Source: Neckera pumila | Lineage: Eukaryota > Streptophyta > Bryopsida > Hypnales > Neckeraceae | Assembly (NCBI GenBank): GCA_963969595.1 | Contig: OZ018409.1 | Location: forward strand, 16,958,975-17,022,974 | Reading direction: 5' to 3' | DNA length: 64,000 bases | Translations under genes and position numbers: made by a program | Notes under the pieces: generated by a model | Seen by the model: the letters and a program-made list of their open reading frames with translations, nothing else | What the model was told of the DNA's origin: nothing | Databases searched by the model: none | Part shown: in pieces, positions 26,580 to 39,246 of the stretch | Numbering within the stretch: position 1 is the stretch's first letter | How the letters are laid out: each line of letters starts with the position of its first letter

Positions 26580-27519
26580 TTTATTTCCCCCTAGACGTTA
26601 ACCAAGGTGATTTTCCTATCAAAAAACACTCAAAATTGTCATTTCTATTGTAAAGACAAAAGAACTTTAAAACCTATTTCTTTTTGCAAATTCAACCGTA
26701 AGATCTTATATTTGACTAGTATATGAATACGTAGAAGAAATTTTAGAAACTTTGACCATGTAGATTGCAAGATATATGCATTTAAAGTGAAGAAAACAAG
26801 TTTTTTTGCACCTTGCTTGACTAGATTTTTTGGCTTTTATTCTTTTAAGTTGAATTTTTTTGCACTATTGATTATGATTTTCTACTTATTTATATTAAGT
26901 AGTTGAGTTGAGAATCTACAAAAAAAAATTTAGGAAAAAAAACACTTAATTTTCACTCATTAAAAAATTGTGAAGTAGAGGTGGATTCAAGATTGAAGAA
27001 GAAACTAAATTGTTAATAGCTTTTGGACGGAAATGAATCACAATAATTCCAACAGTAATATTGTTCTAACAAAATAATCTAACCTTGTCTAACAACTTTT
27101 TTTGAGAAACTCTAAAAATTGCATTCAAAAATGAATTCTACAAGTTATTTTTTCAAGGAGATGCCCAGATTGCCCGAAAAACTAAAAATGTCTCTAAATT
27201 TCTCATTATTAGTCCAAATTGAATGAAACAAAGCTTTATGTGTAGACAAAAATATAATCTTTGAGAAAAAAAATTTGAAAAAAAATTATTTTCACTTTCT
27301 GTGATTTTTTGTGCTGCCCGCCAAACTCTATTCTTGCTTATTGTGCCATAACTTTTGCTCCCAAGCATCAATTAAAATAAAAATTATGTATTCACAAAGT
27401 TCTTGCAAAAATAAACAACCTCCAAAAATCTCAAGAAATATCACTGAAAATTGAGACAGTAGAAACCTATCCGGACCCAAATTGTCCCCTGAGGGGACAA
27501 ACGGTCCTTTAGGGATTAA
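26580..27519. mobile_element. piggyBac-like TTAA element, aged copy
   Basis: Internal sequence is collinear with the copy at 30624-31556 (for example 'aaccgtaagatcttata', 'gaaacaaagctt' and 'gtgccataacttttgctcc'). The right end GGTCCTTTAGGGATTAA has one mismatch to the family terminus; the left end is more eroded. A subterminal palindrome TTGTCCCCTGAGGGGACAA lies just inside the right end. Non-coding. Confidence 0.7.
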
Positions 27520-28870
27520 TTGTCTTTGTTCGTTTGAAAGTTCATGATAATATCATTGCCATTTGAATTGACTAGGCACTCAATGCAAGGTACAAAAGGC
27601 TAGAATTTGGATTGAGATTGATATTGAGATTTGACATCTAAAACTAGAGCGAATGCCATTAAAGAAAGGGCTCACATTTGCATCCAACCTATAGCCTCTT
27701 GTCATGCCCCATTGGACTCATTTTTGCACACTTTCACCAACCCATAGCTCTGATTTAACCCATAACTTTGATTTAGATGTGGAGACATGTTGTATAGTTA
27801 TTTCATCGTGACATTTGGATCCAATTGCATTTATTGCTTAGTCCAAGCTATTTATTGGGGGCAACATTATCAATTGGAGGGGCACTTGAGAAGAAGTTTT
27901 TGATTAATGCTTTGATTGACAATTGTGGCTAGAAAATATATTATATATAGTGATTTGTAACTATATGACACCTAGGTTTGAATATTTGAGCTAGTTTCTT
28001 TCAAAAGTGGTACAAAAATTATAACAATAGCAAAAGTAACAATACTTTGTTGTGACTTGTTTGTAAAACAACCCCATCTAGATTCTTGACTAAAATATAC
28101 AAAATCTATACGTGAGAATCTAGGGTCAATGTATATGGATACCAAAAAATGCATTCTAAGATAATTTTGGATTTCCATTCAACTACTGTACCAACAAGAC
28201 CAAACAAAAGATGTTACAATTCAATAATAGGAAGTACGCCCAAACCTTTATTTGGATGCATTCAAATGTTGTCACTGTACCCAAATTATTTGTAATTCAA
28301 GGGCAAGATCTGCACCTCCATGTAGATAAATATATACATTTTTTTTAAAAATGTATTTTGACACATGCTTAAAATAAAAATATTTGAAAGATTCTTTTGT
28401 TTGATATAAAAAACTTTCTTCAAAAACAATCTCAAAAATATTCTCATCTATTTGAGGATGTTTTTTGTCAAACCTACCTACAACAACTACAACAAATCAA
28501 ATAAAGGAACCGGCTTGTACTAGATTTTGTAGAAAGTTCCTTGTCCACTCTACCAAGTGTCATTAGAAAAAATTTCAGGCCTCTAGAGGGATGCTCCACA
28601 ACCCTCCGAATTACTTTGAAATTTGATTTTTCAAGGTTGAAATTTTTATTCTCCTTCTACTCCTGCGCAGCTAAAATTGCAGTGACAATCATGCAGGAAC
28701 TAAGTATTTTGAGTTAAAAATTTATTATAAAAAAAACAAAAAACAAAACCAAAAATCTAATCTTAAAAAAAATATTAAAAAAACAAAAACAAAAACAAAA
28801 ACAAACGCGAAATCTGATTGTTTTGGCGAGCAGTTAGCTTATTTGATTGCTCAGCAGAGAACTTTTTCAT
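27520..28870. other. AT-rich intergenic region
   Basis: No gene or clear repeat is seen. A/C-rich low-complexity sequence occurs around 28725-28810. Confidence 0.65.
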
Positions 28871-28909
28871 ATTGATAGACCAAGCTTAGAGATAGCTTGG
28901 TTTGTCAAT
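28871..28909. repeat. Short fold-back element
   Basis: ATTGATAGACCAAGCT is followed after seven bases by AGCTTGGTTTGTCAAT, an inverted pair with one or two mismatches. The same core (CCAAATTGACA...CCAAG) recurs in the fold-back at 39665-39728 and as a single arm near 40083. Confidence 0.6.
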
Positions 28910-30067
28910 TTGGAGCAGCCCTTTGAAGGGCATAAAATTTCTATAATGCCTTCCTAGTAAGCTTCTCACTTTTCACCAAGTTTATAATTATAACTTGGAT
29001 TTTTTTATCATTGAGGCGCATTTGAAAGTACTATGAGTTGTTAAATCTTAGAGTGCTATGTGCTTTGGTAACCATGATTTGCCAACTCTTATGTAATTTT
29101 TGTCTTTTAGTTAGCTTTAAAGCAATTTATTTTCATTGCCAAATGTCTAAATTTGAATTTTCTTGTACCTATTCTAAGTACTTTTGGATTTACTTCCAAT
29201 GACTAAAATTTTAAGTTCTAATTACAATGAAAAATAAAGCTATATGTAACAAGATAGTTATACAGGACTATTGTAGACACTTTGAGGATGCTCTTAAGGA
29301 TGGCTTCCATTTGGACTAAAGGTTGGCTAAACCTGCCAACAATGATCCCAAAGCTGGCTAAATTTTGCTCAATTTCTACTTAATTTTTTCATGCCCTTAG
29401 TGTAAATTCAAAAAAAATCTTCCAAAAATGAACATTTGGCTAAAAACCACAAACCCGTTTTGAACCATGAACCCGTTTCTCAACAAATAATAAGCTATGG
29501 TGTAAGAACATTTAAGTTCTAAAATGAGTATCGTCTTTAGATTTGATCGCAATTAGGTCCTTGATCGGGCATGGGTGGTTCTACCTTAAGTCTCTCCTTG
29601 GAAAGAATGTGTTGTCGGGCTATAGTAAGTAAGAGCCCATGGCACAACCTGTCAGTGAAATCCGGGTTTTTGTTGTATGCTGGTGGGGGCTCATTAAAGA
29701 GCCGGGCCCTTCCTTGTAACTGTCACACTCCAAAAATGAATTGACACATCCCTTTTGCCGAGTATTGGTGGAGATGCTTTTATAGAGTAGAATTTTGAAG
29801 GGGTCTAGAAGCTGCTGTTGTAGTCTAAGAGCATCTCTTGTACCCCTCCAAGTATCCCCTCTCTTCTAATTTTTGGATGATAAGCAATCAATTCTAATGT
29901 ATGTCAGGCTCAACCTTTACTTTCATCCATCAAATAATCCATATTTGAAGGAGACCTTTGTGTTCACTACATGCTATATTTTCTCTTGGGACTAGCAATT
30001 GTCATAGCTTACTTATTGCTTTTGCAAAATCTATGACTTGTGATTGGTTGGAAGTATATGTAGTGAG
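28910..30067. other. AT-rich intergenic region
   Basis: No gene supported. A copy of the tag ATGGGTGG(C/T)TCTACCTTA, also found near 35410 and 57220, occurs at about 29580-29597. Confidence 0.6.
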
Positions 30068-31586
30068 TTGTAAGGTAGGGGGCTGTAAAAGCTACTGGTC
30101 TCTAAAAGCGATCTTGTACATTTTGCCTCTAACATGTACTAGAAGTGTACATTTCACATTAGAAGATATTTGAGGCCTCCAAGAGCCCGCAAGTTATCCT
30201 GCATTCCTGCAGCATTCCCACACTGTGGAACGCATGAAAGTTGCTGGGCTGATGTGGTCGAGAGAGTGCCACATCATTTTTGGAAAATAAAAAAAAATAA
30301 AAATTGTATGAAATGATATTTGGGAGAGAATTTTTTATTTTATTTTTAAAATTTTGACAGCCCGTACCAGTTGTTTTCAAATCTGGCCAGATTGAGGAAC
30401 GGGCCTGAAATGGCCCTCCAGTGCCCTCAAATCTCTTCTAATGGGAGGGGGTCGCTTTTAGAAACTACTGTGTTTTCAACTTCAAAAATTCATAAGTAAT
30501 TCCATGAAGGTCCAAAAAACATGAAACTACTTGGATTAGATGCCAATTCCATTTTTCTTACCTCAAAAATTTACCAAAAATTATTTTGAGAAGTTTAGCT
30601 TCCCCCCAAATGCAAATCAGCTCTTAACCCCTAAAGGACCGAGGTGATTTTGCTACCAAAAAACATTCAAAACTATCATTTCTATTGCAAAGAGAAAAGA
30701 GTTTAAAAATTTGTTTTTTTTTGCATATCCAACCGTAAGATCTTATACTTGACTAGTATATGAATATGTGGAAGAAATTTCAGAAACTTTGACCACGTAG
30801 ATTGCAAGATATATGCATTTAAAGTGAAGAAAACAAGTTTTTTTCCACCTTGCTTCACTAGGTTTTTTGGCTTTGAATCTTTTTAGTTCAAATTTTTTGC
30901 ACTACTGATTTTGATTTTCTACTTACTTGTGTTAAGTAGTTGAGTTGAGAATCTACCAAAAAAATTTAGGAAAAAAAGCACTTAATTTTCACTCATTAAA
31001 AAATTGTTAAGTAGAAGTGGGTACAAGATTGAAGAAAAATCTAAATTGTTAATAGCTTTTAGATGGAATTGAATCACAATAATCCCAACGGTGAGATTGT
31101 TCTAGCAAGAAAATCTAACCTTGTCTAACAAAAAAAATTGAAAAATTCTCAAAATTGCATTCTAAAATGAATTCTACAACTTATTTTTTCAAGAAGATGC
31201 TTAGATTGCCCGAAAAACTAAGATTGTCCATAACTTTCTCATTATTAGTCCAAATTGAATGAAACAAAGCTTCACATGTAGACAAAAATATAATCTTTGA
31301 GGAAAAAATTTGAAAAAAAATTATTTTGACTTTTTGTGATTTTTTTTGGACTGCCCGCAAAATTCCAATTTTACTTATTGTGCCATAACTTTTGCTCCCG
31401 GGCATCAATTAAAATAAGAATTATATATTCACAAAGATCTCGCAAAAATACACAACCTCAAAAAATCCCAAAAAATATTACTAAAAATTGAGATCGTAGG
31501 AACCTGCCCGGACCCAAATTGTCCCCCGAGGGGACAACTGGTCCTTTAGGGGTTAAAGGATCGCTTTTACAGCCCCCTACCTTACT
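30068..31586. repeat. Host repeat interrupted by a TTAA element
   Basis: The ends TAAGGTAGGGGGCTGTAAAA (30071) and its complement at 31563-31584 form an inverted pair around the nested 30624-31556 element. The part 30071-30623 matches 32892-33155 in the same orientation, including 'gatgccaattccatttttctt'. Removing the nested element leaves a repeat of roughly 580 bp. Non-coding. Confidence 0.6.
30624..31556. mobile_element. piggyBac-like TTAA element, best-preserved copy
   Basis: Begins TTAACCCCTAAAGGACC and ends GGTCCTTTAGGGGTTAA: 13-bp perfect terminal inverted repeats (CCCCTAAAGGACC) flanked by TTAA on both sides. At 933 bp it has no transposase ORF, so it is non-autonomous. A subterminal palindrome, TTGTCCCCCGAGGGGACAA with one mismatch, lies next to the right end. 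A TTAA duplication and CCC/GGG termini are hallmarks of the piggyBac superfamily; the assignment is by termini only. Confidence 0.75.
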
Positions 31587-32145
31587 GTTGGGGATTAAAG
31601 TGGCCATCCCAGATCTTGATTGAAGGACCAAATTGTTTGGAGGGCTGCAGGAGATGCTCTTATTAATTTCAATGAGTGCTTCCATATGAAGAAAAAACAG
31701 TTACAATAGTCAGGGCAGATGTGGAGTTTGAGTCAGTAGTTTAGTTTTCATAAATCACCAACACGTTCTCAACTTGAGTCATCACTCACTCATCAGACAA
31801 CTGAAGAAGTTGAGCTATCTATGGGGTGATCAGAAACCCGCAGGAATTACGGGTTTTCTATTAAACCCATTCAATTGTCTGCACCCCAGCCGGCCACTCA
31901 ACTACCACTGTTTTTTTAACATAATAATAAGTTATCATTCTTTTCCACTAATTAAAGACCCGAACGACAGGTGATTGATTGGAAAATGGGTCACTGGCTG
32001 CTGCCACCAGCTTCCTTCAAGTTTGGGTTTCATAACTGAACTGCCACACGTTCATCAGTTGGGTGGAAACCACATTGAAGTGGACGGTAGGATGGCATTC
32101 AAGGACCGATTAAGTTACATGCCCAAAAGCATGCATGTTCTATAA
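31587..32145. other. Intergenic region
   Basis: No gene or repeat boundary can be supported in this stretch. Confidence 0.6.
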
Positions 32146-32284
32146 GGGCCTCTTCACACTATGGCCATCCAAGTTGAGAGTCCGTTGTTTCTACCAATCA
32201 TATTGTAGGGTCCGTCGGTTCCACCAATCATATTGCACAGTCCCACGGCCTCTCGACTTGGATGGCCATAGTGTGAAGAGGCCC
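32146..32284. mobile_element. Tourist-like MITE (PIF/Harbinger type), TAA target duplication
   Basis: Starts GGGCCTCTTCACACTATGGC and ends with its complement. The arms stay identical for 29 bases and pair for about 35 with single mismatches. TAA flanks both ends (32143-32145 and 32285-32287), the target size of PIF/Harbinger elements. The 139-bp element contains a direct internal duplication built on 'ccaatcatattg'. Near-identical arms suggest recent activity. Confidence 0.82.
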
Positions 32285-32287
32285 TAA

Positions 32288-32891
32288 GACTGCATGGCCA
32301 CCGGCCACTCAATAGTTGAAGGCCTCTTTAGTGATCTCACACTACTAACAGTGGAATGAGGAGAATCCGTCTTTGGTCTTTGTTGGAATAAGCCAAAATA
32401 AACCTTTGCAACAAGTTGTAATTGTTCATCGTGAAAAGAAGCCACGGGCTCAAATGACCGCTAGGCTCCAACCTCACCTTTGCGGCCCTTGCATGGCTCA
32501 AATTTGATAACATTTGGCTCCGCTCCAAGTTGTTAGCGTCAAGGGAGGGTGGCATTATCAGGTGGCAAGGATGTCGCCCTCTCATTTGTAGTTTTACCTA
32601 GGGTTCTTTGGTTTCTTTGTTTTCTCTGGTCCTTTTTGCTCATATTCTCTTCATTATCCAGCCTCATGGCTTGGCTGTTTTGTATTTTTTTTTTTTGAAT
32701 GCAGTGGGTTCTTCCCATTTGTTCAAAAAGAAAAGAAAAGAAAAAGAAACCACTATATGCCTCCCGAATCTGTGAGTGCATGAGGCACAACGCCTAAGTT
32801 AATGGTGGGGGATTCAATTCACCCATAGCTCGCGAATCGACACAACCACTTTGGAGCTTCATTTTGGACGTACCTAGGTGGCCATGCTCTA
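32288..32891. other. Intergenic region
   Basis: No supportable gene; short ORFs only. A T run and an A/G-rich stretch (32685-32750) are simple sequence. Confidence 0.6.
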
Positions 32892-33185
32892 AGGTAGTAA
32901 GTTTGCTCTAAAAGTAAACATGACACTTGGGTATAGTTTGCTTCCTTCAATGTACTAATAGTGTACATTTCAAAGAAGTGGTTGCTTTTAGTGACCATTG
33001 CATTTCAACTTCAAAAATTTGTAACTAATTCCACGATGGCTCAAAAAATATGAAACAACTTTGGTTAGATGCCAATTCCATTTTTCTTCCTACAATACTT
33101 TACTTAAAATTGTTTCAAGGCATTTAGCTTCCTCAAAAAGGCAATCAACTCTTAAATGGTGACTTTTAGGGTCCATGACTTAGGG
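32892..33185. repeat. Paralogue of the 30068-31586 repeat without the TTAA insertion
   Basis: Matches 30071-30623 in the same order. At 33152-33155 it has a single TTAA, where the other copy carries the whole 30624-31556 element. The sequence right of TTAA ('atggtgacttttag') aligns with that right of the insertion ('aggatcgcttttac'). It therefore acts as an empty site. Confidence 0.65.
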
Positions 33186-35395
33186 CTTTTTTTTTGGCTT
33201 TTTGGTGCCAAATTAATTGCATTAGAAAAAAATAGTTTGGCTAAAAATGGCAAAAAAACCATGAAGTTTTTTGCCAAAAAACTTGGAATTAAAAAAAATC
33301 TTGGATGAAATTGCTAGATTGTGGATGGAAATAGAATTATAGACATGTGATATACAAGGTCGTTGCATGAATGACCTTCCGTTTTTGTTCCACTTTGGCT
33401 GTTTTCAGCCATTTTTTGGGGAGTAATAGAAAAATAGAAAAAGCATTTTTTTTAAAATATGAAAAATATGAGAAATGTATACACCTATAAGAAGAAGATA
33501 CCCTGTGAAGGAAAACCAAAAAAAAAATCTTTAAATAGGAGAACTAGAAAAGTGCAAAATCGCAAGAAAATACATACTTTAACATTTTAATTTGTAAAAA
33601 ATAGGAAAAATAATTTTAAATAAAACTAAAAAATATAATCCAAGAAGACTTCATGGTAAAGAGATTTCACCAAAAAAATGATCCTAAAACCATCTTCAAT
33701 GTTCATAATTGCAAGCACAAGAGAGCCCTCTTTGCATGGACGTAGAGGATATAAAATAAAATGTTTTTTAATGCCCCTTGGTAGAAACATGAGTTCCTAC
33801 TATGGAAATAGACCATAGAAATTTCAGCTCCAAAAAATTAAATTTGGAGACTCCTTACATAGTGAAAAACCCTAAAACTCAAAACATGACAAATTAGTTT
33901 AAATGATTTTTAAATATAAAATGATTTTTGAAAATTTCTAAAAAATATGAGATATGATTAAACTCATAAGAAGATTCTCCACTAAAAATTTCAAGTTCAT
34001 ACAAGTCATGCTTCTAAAGTTATTGCAAAATGAAGCTTCAGCACTGCGTTTGTGACAATGTTTTAGTACCGGTCTTTCATGCAATCACCCTACACTACTG
34101 TGATATTTTCTATCCAGTATGTAGATGAATGTTGAAATTTGGAGCACCACTTTAACATTTTATATCGCCACTTTGGCACTTTATAAAAAATGAAAAAAAC
34201 CCGTAGTCTATGTTCAATCCAAAGAACAAGTAGATGCTTGCTGTACAATATTCAGGATGTGATCATTGAAATTAGGCACATTTTATGAAAAATCTATCAA
34301 TTCAACTTTGATCTTTTATAATTTTTTGCAAAATGTATTTAACTGTCTTTTTTGGACTTCACCCAAAATTAATTGTAATATATCTTTATATGATTAAATA
34401 ATAAGTACTTTGTGTCACACAGCAATGGTTGCCTAATAAATTTGTTTGGTTTTAGGTAATACCTACTAACTTAATCTAATACAGTTGAGTGTAGATTTCT
34501 ATAGGTCCCATGTATCAATTGTAAGTCTTACCATAAGTTAAGTTTGGACGGCATTTTTGTTATGATATACAACAAATTAGTCCTGAAACAAAGTTTCTCT
34601 GCAGTCTGAATAGACCGTTTAGTTGGAAATTTTAGTTGAGATCAAAAACTCAACTTGAATGCAAGTGTGTACAAGTGAGTTAAGATTGAAAAGCTTGTTG
34701 ATAGTAGAATGAGCGATTACGACCTTGAGTCAACGTTTTATTTTAAGGTCTAATTCAAGATGGTCTCAAAAGTATCATTCAAACTCAACTTATGAGAGGG
34801 AATCTAAAAAATGTACAAAACTTATAAATGTCATTATATTACTTTGTATGGACAAATTCTAATTTGGGACCATCTAGAGATTAATCCTACAAGGATGAGA
34901 CTTATCACCAAGGTACTTTGACAAAAATGATCCAAGTCTTGGATCAATGGATACATTCTTCATTTCTTGAAAGTCATCTATCAACCACTTTTTGACCTCA
35001 ACTTCCTTTTAGATTACCATGAATTACTTAGTGTAAGTTTGTGTTCAAGTATGTAAATGATTGGAGAGTCTTGTATAAATGATTTGTTTATGGGCAAATT
35101 TATCCTTACAAGTCTGGTGACGATTGCATATATGGTCTTGAGTTTTCTTCTTGGAATACAAAGTATATACTAAAATATGTCCAGACATACACCTTGGGAT
35201 TGAAAATTCAACATCTGATGAATTTCATTTGGAGGTCATTTTAGTATCTAAACCTTATCATGTTCAAATACAACACCTTACATGTAGAACACGTAGCCAT
35301 TTTGCAACTTCTCAAATTATAAGGATGTGTAATAATGATCTAAATTGAAAGTGCCATGTGTCATTTGATTTGGCTCAATATAAATACAAACTGTT
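33186..35395. other. AT-rich intergenic region
   Basis: No gene or clearly bounded repeat is recognised. Confidence 0.65.
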
Positions 35396-36045
35396 GAAAT
35401 TGTCGTATATAAGGTAGAGCCACCCATAACCGACCAAATAAGGAATTTCAACATGATATGTAGTAGTGAAGGCAAAACAAATATTTTTCAGAGGTACATC
35501 GATAGAAATGACAAGGATTGCAAAAAATTTGGTAATTTTATCACTTGAACTAAAACTACTATGAATTTTGAAAGGTAAAAAGTGCACCGGACCCATAGCC
35601 AACGTTTAGACACTTCTAATTCCAATAGTTCAATAACTTTTTTCCTAATCATTATTTCCTACTTTCTTTCTCACAACTTGGGACATGTGTCATGTATTTA
35701 TTAGTTCCAACCTTGAAAAGGCGAAAAAAACACATTCAACACCGAATTAGGCATTTTTGCACTTGGGGGGTGCGACATTGCACTTGGCTACTACGGCATC
35801 TAAAATGGACAGTCTCATATGTTGAGGGGGGGAGGAATTATTGGAAACGTCATTTGCTCTTAGTAGGAGAAATTGCTTGGTGAAAAGTTGTCAAACACTC
35901 CATTCTTTATAATTATTTCATGAAAACCTTTCACACTTTTCACTCCATACTACTTTTAAGATATATTACTTTGCACTTCACACTCAAATACTTCTAAATG
36001 CCTACAACTATAAGGTCAAAGAGTATTGCATAATATCATACTTCA

Positions 36046-39000
36046 CTAATACATATTCAAATCATTTTGCAGACGTTCGTCATCTAGGTTCTCCATCTGC
36101 ATTGCCATGTATTCCAAAAGATGCGCTTTAGCCTCCGGTGGAATGATCACTGTCTCCTTTGTTTCCACGCCATATACTGTAATGTTGGAACCTATAAGAT
36201 GACCACTTCTCCCTCGACGAGGGACATCCGTCCACGAATATATAGCGGCCTCCTTCTCGGTCCAGCCCAACATCTCACCAGACGGTTCCCACATTGACTC
36301 CATACAGTTCGTGTACCTCACTCGGTTACTACCTGCTTCATCATGTGCTCCAGGTCTCATAGTAGGCCAATACCACATGACCTTCATCTTGGAGGCCCAC
36401 GTCCCCTGACCGAATTCTAGCACCTTCCCTAAAAAAAAGGGTACTCCTCCTCTTACTTCCGCTAGTTCTACGGTAAGGGCTACGTAGTGCCTTACAACAA
36501 CGTCATTCTCTGGATTGAATGGAGGAAACGGATCTTCCTCTGCATCTTGTCGTACCTCTGCTATAACTTCATTCCTTCTGCCTTGAATCCTCCCTCCAGT
36601 CACTCTTCGTGATGTAGCTTGTACAGGTCTATCTCTGTGGGGTCCGAAATACCCCCTCCTCTCAGGATTTGGCATTGTCACCATAATCCTGTCAACGGCT
36701 ACACTCTCCATTCTATTTCCATCTTCATCAGCAACTGCACTTGAATTTGTACCTCCTTCCAAGTCAGGAACAATTCCATCGTCCCTGTTCTGGTTCAAGA
36801 CATCGCTGGGCCAAAATGGTAAATCACGTACACCTTCTCTATTTCGTTGTGGAAATGTCTCCAAATAATCCTTGAATTCTTCTATTTCATCCACCACTTC
36901 CATGTTCCTGATCGGGTTGTAACCTCTCTCTACCATCTTCTTCTTGTATGCTATGAACTCGTCTAATGCTTTCAATTCCCTCTGATCAGCTGCAAACAAC
37001 TCCGCGAGGTCAGGTTTCTCTGCTACGCTTGGTAGTGAATTAAGACACAAATGTCCTCTTGTTGGGCCCCACTCATCTGTGCAAAAATGCTTGTGTTGCA
37101 CACGGACCAACCCATTTTCCACGTAAAATCTCATATGGTGTGGAAAAGTAATGCCCGTCAGTGATTCCCCTCCTCGAAGCAAATGAGGTGTGATAAATGC
37201 CTTCCAATCACGAACATGCTCAAGCTTCCGAGCACTCACAAAAGCCTCTGTGTAGGACGTTCCCTTCTCCACAAGTTGCAACATCTCTGTCAAAGTGTCT
37301 ATGTCTCTCCTCTTCAATGTATTCGAAATCACACTGAATCTCTGATCAATGTCCTCATGTGTGTGGCCCACTATCAGAAAACAAAGATGCACTTCCTTGA
37401 AGAAACCAAGCCCAACTAGTGCAGCGCACATGGCAAACATGTAAGCGTTCTTGTTCTCCCTCGTGGTGTTATCCGCTTGAATCCTCAACGTCGGTGGCAA
37501 TGACCCCTTCCTTCGCTTCACGTCGCATATGATATTCATCACCGACGTTACCACTTGATTGCTATCATGCTTGTAGTGAGCATCTATCCACATGTCCGCA
37601 TATAGGCTGATACCATGTACAAGTACACCACACAAATGAGTCTTCACAAATTGAGATTCGATGTTCTTCACAGTTTGCCTCATCTTTGGTATCATGGTCG
37701 TATTTTGATCCATACCGTCCACAATCAAACACATGAAAAAGTCCGGGGTGATCATTGCGGACCTCTTAAACAACCAATAATCTCGCCTCTCTTCCATTTG
37801 ATATCGAATGTGCAGCACGTACAACTCTTTTATCTTCACCTTCGCTACTGCATTTGTTGTGGACTCCATCCCACATTTGTACTCCCAACAATGATAGCAC
37901 TTTGAGAATCTGGAGAAAGGTGGTATCTGCACATGTGGAAATTCCTTCCGCCAAAGTCAACGAAACGAGTTCATCGACAACTCAGATCCGTCCACCAGTT
38001 TCTTCACTTCTTCATTCACATACCGAAAAACATCCAACTTGGTCGTATTCATTGGCAACAAAATCAGTGGTAACACTGCATTGTCCATTTTCCGGCGAAC
38101 CGATCGATGAGGTTGCTGACACCCTGCTTCATTCACAAAAACGTTGAGACTTTCCCTAGTTGCAGACATTTTTGCACTTTCCCTCCGGTTACACGTGTTT
38201 CCATGAACGGCTGCCACTCGGCCATACACAGCATGTGCTTTCTTCAATTGCTTCAAACGCCTCTGAGAATAACCCAACGCCTCGGCGTAGCATGCATTGC
38301 ACACGACTCTGCCATCTAATTTTGTCACGTATTTGTCTCTTGTTGGACCCTCCGTGCGAGTGTAAAAGGCATTAAGCATTTGCATTATCCAAGTAGCCCG
38401 CACTTCGTACTTCTGCCCCCATGCCATATATCGTTGATCCAAAACATATTTTGCATCTACATCACGCAAACAATTGTGTTTACATGCTCCTCTCTCCTTT
38501 GCACGCAAAACACTTTCCAGAGTAACTTTTTGATTAGTTGATCCCCCCCTCTCTCTTGGATTCCTCTCCCTCACCCTTCGATTTGCCATTGAATACCTCC
38601 TCTTGGGTGTACGGTCAGGTTCTCCTACTCTTGTGAAATCAACAGTGTTGGCTTCAGAGCTTTGCGTTACAGGAGAACTTCCTTCAGGTGTGCTTCTTGC
38701 ACCTTGACTTGGTGGTGTGAACTCGGAAGTGCTTGGACTGTCTTCCACGTCATGAAAATCAAACTCTGGTGCTAAAACAGGAGGAAAACATAAATTATGC
38801 CCCTCCCTTGAAGTTGTTGTGGTTGTTCTCACTTCTGAGGGAAGTGCACAACGAACTGAAGTACGACGCCATTGTATAACCTTATCTACACAATCTCCCA
38901 TAGTCTCCCCCACCAACTCACCAACCCATTGTGCTTCGTGTATAGCATGTGTAACACGAACCGCAATTTCGAAAGGACGTAATTTTTCTTGGTGAAGTTC

Positions 39001-39246
39001 ATCACCGCATGTAACACTCATGTCCACCACGCCAACTCCCACAACATGACCATTGTCCCCAAGAAGTTGAACCATACCATTTGTAGTTTGGGGTACTCCA
39101 CCAATAGGTACACGATCTTCTTCTTGGAAAAGTCTTCCCCGTACCACACGCGCCAATCTTTCTCCAACGCTCCTTCACTCTGTTGCAACTATTGTTGTGC
39201 CTACGCCATTGAATACCACTGGACTTCCAAATGCTTCCGCTGCCAT
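36046..39246 (-). pseudogene. DUF7869-like transposase-type protein with two in-frame stops
   Basis: One continuous frame of 1067 codons from an ATG at 39246 to the stop at 36046, broken only by TGA at 39177-39175 (codon 24) and 37959-37957 (codon 430). Possible zinc-ligand pairs occur in ACKHNC and VVCNAC (N-terminal half) and CYHCWEYKC (about 449-458). The core has VDGMDQN (D510), QADNTTRENKN (D592) and GHTHEDIDQ (E631/D634), spaced like the acidic residues of an RNase-H-fold transposase/integrase. This motif set is what I associate with DUF7869 proteins, which are common in non-seed streptophyte, algal and invertebrate repeats. A beta-rich tail (WYWPTM...NCMESMWEP) resembles the C-terminal module of these proteins. 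There are no introns or frameshifts. If the upstream TGA is ignored, a shorter start near 39156 would use a non-ATG codon. The family name is from memory; the transposase role is inferred. Confidence 0.7.
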
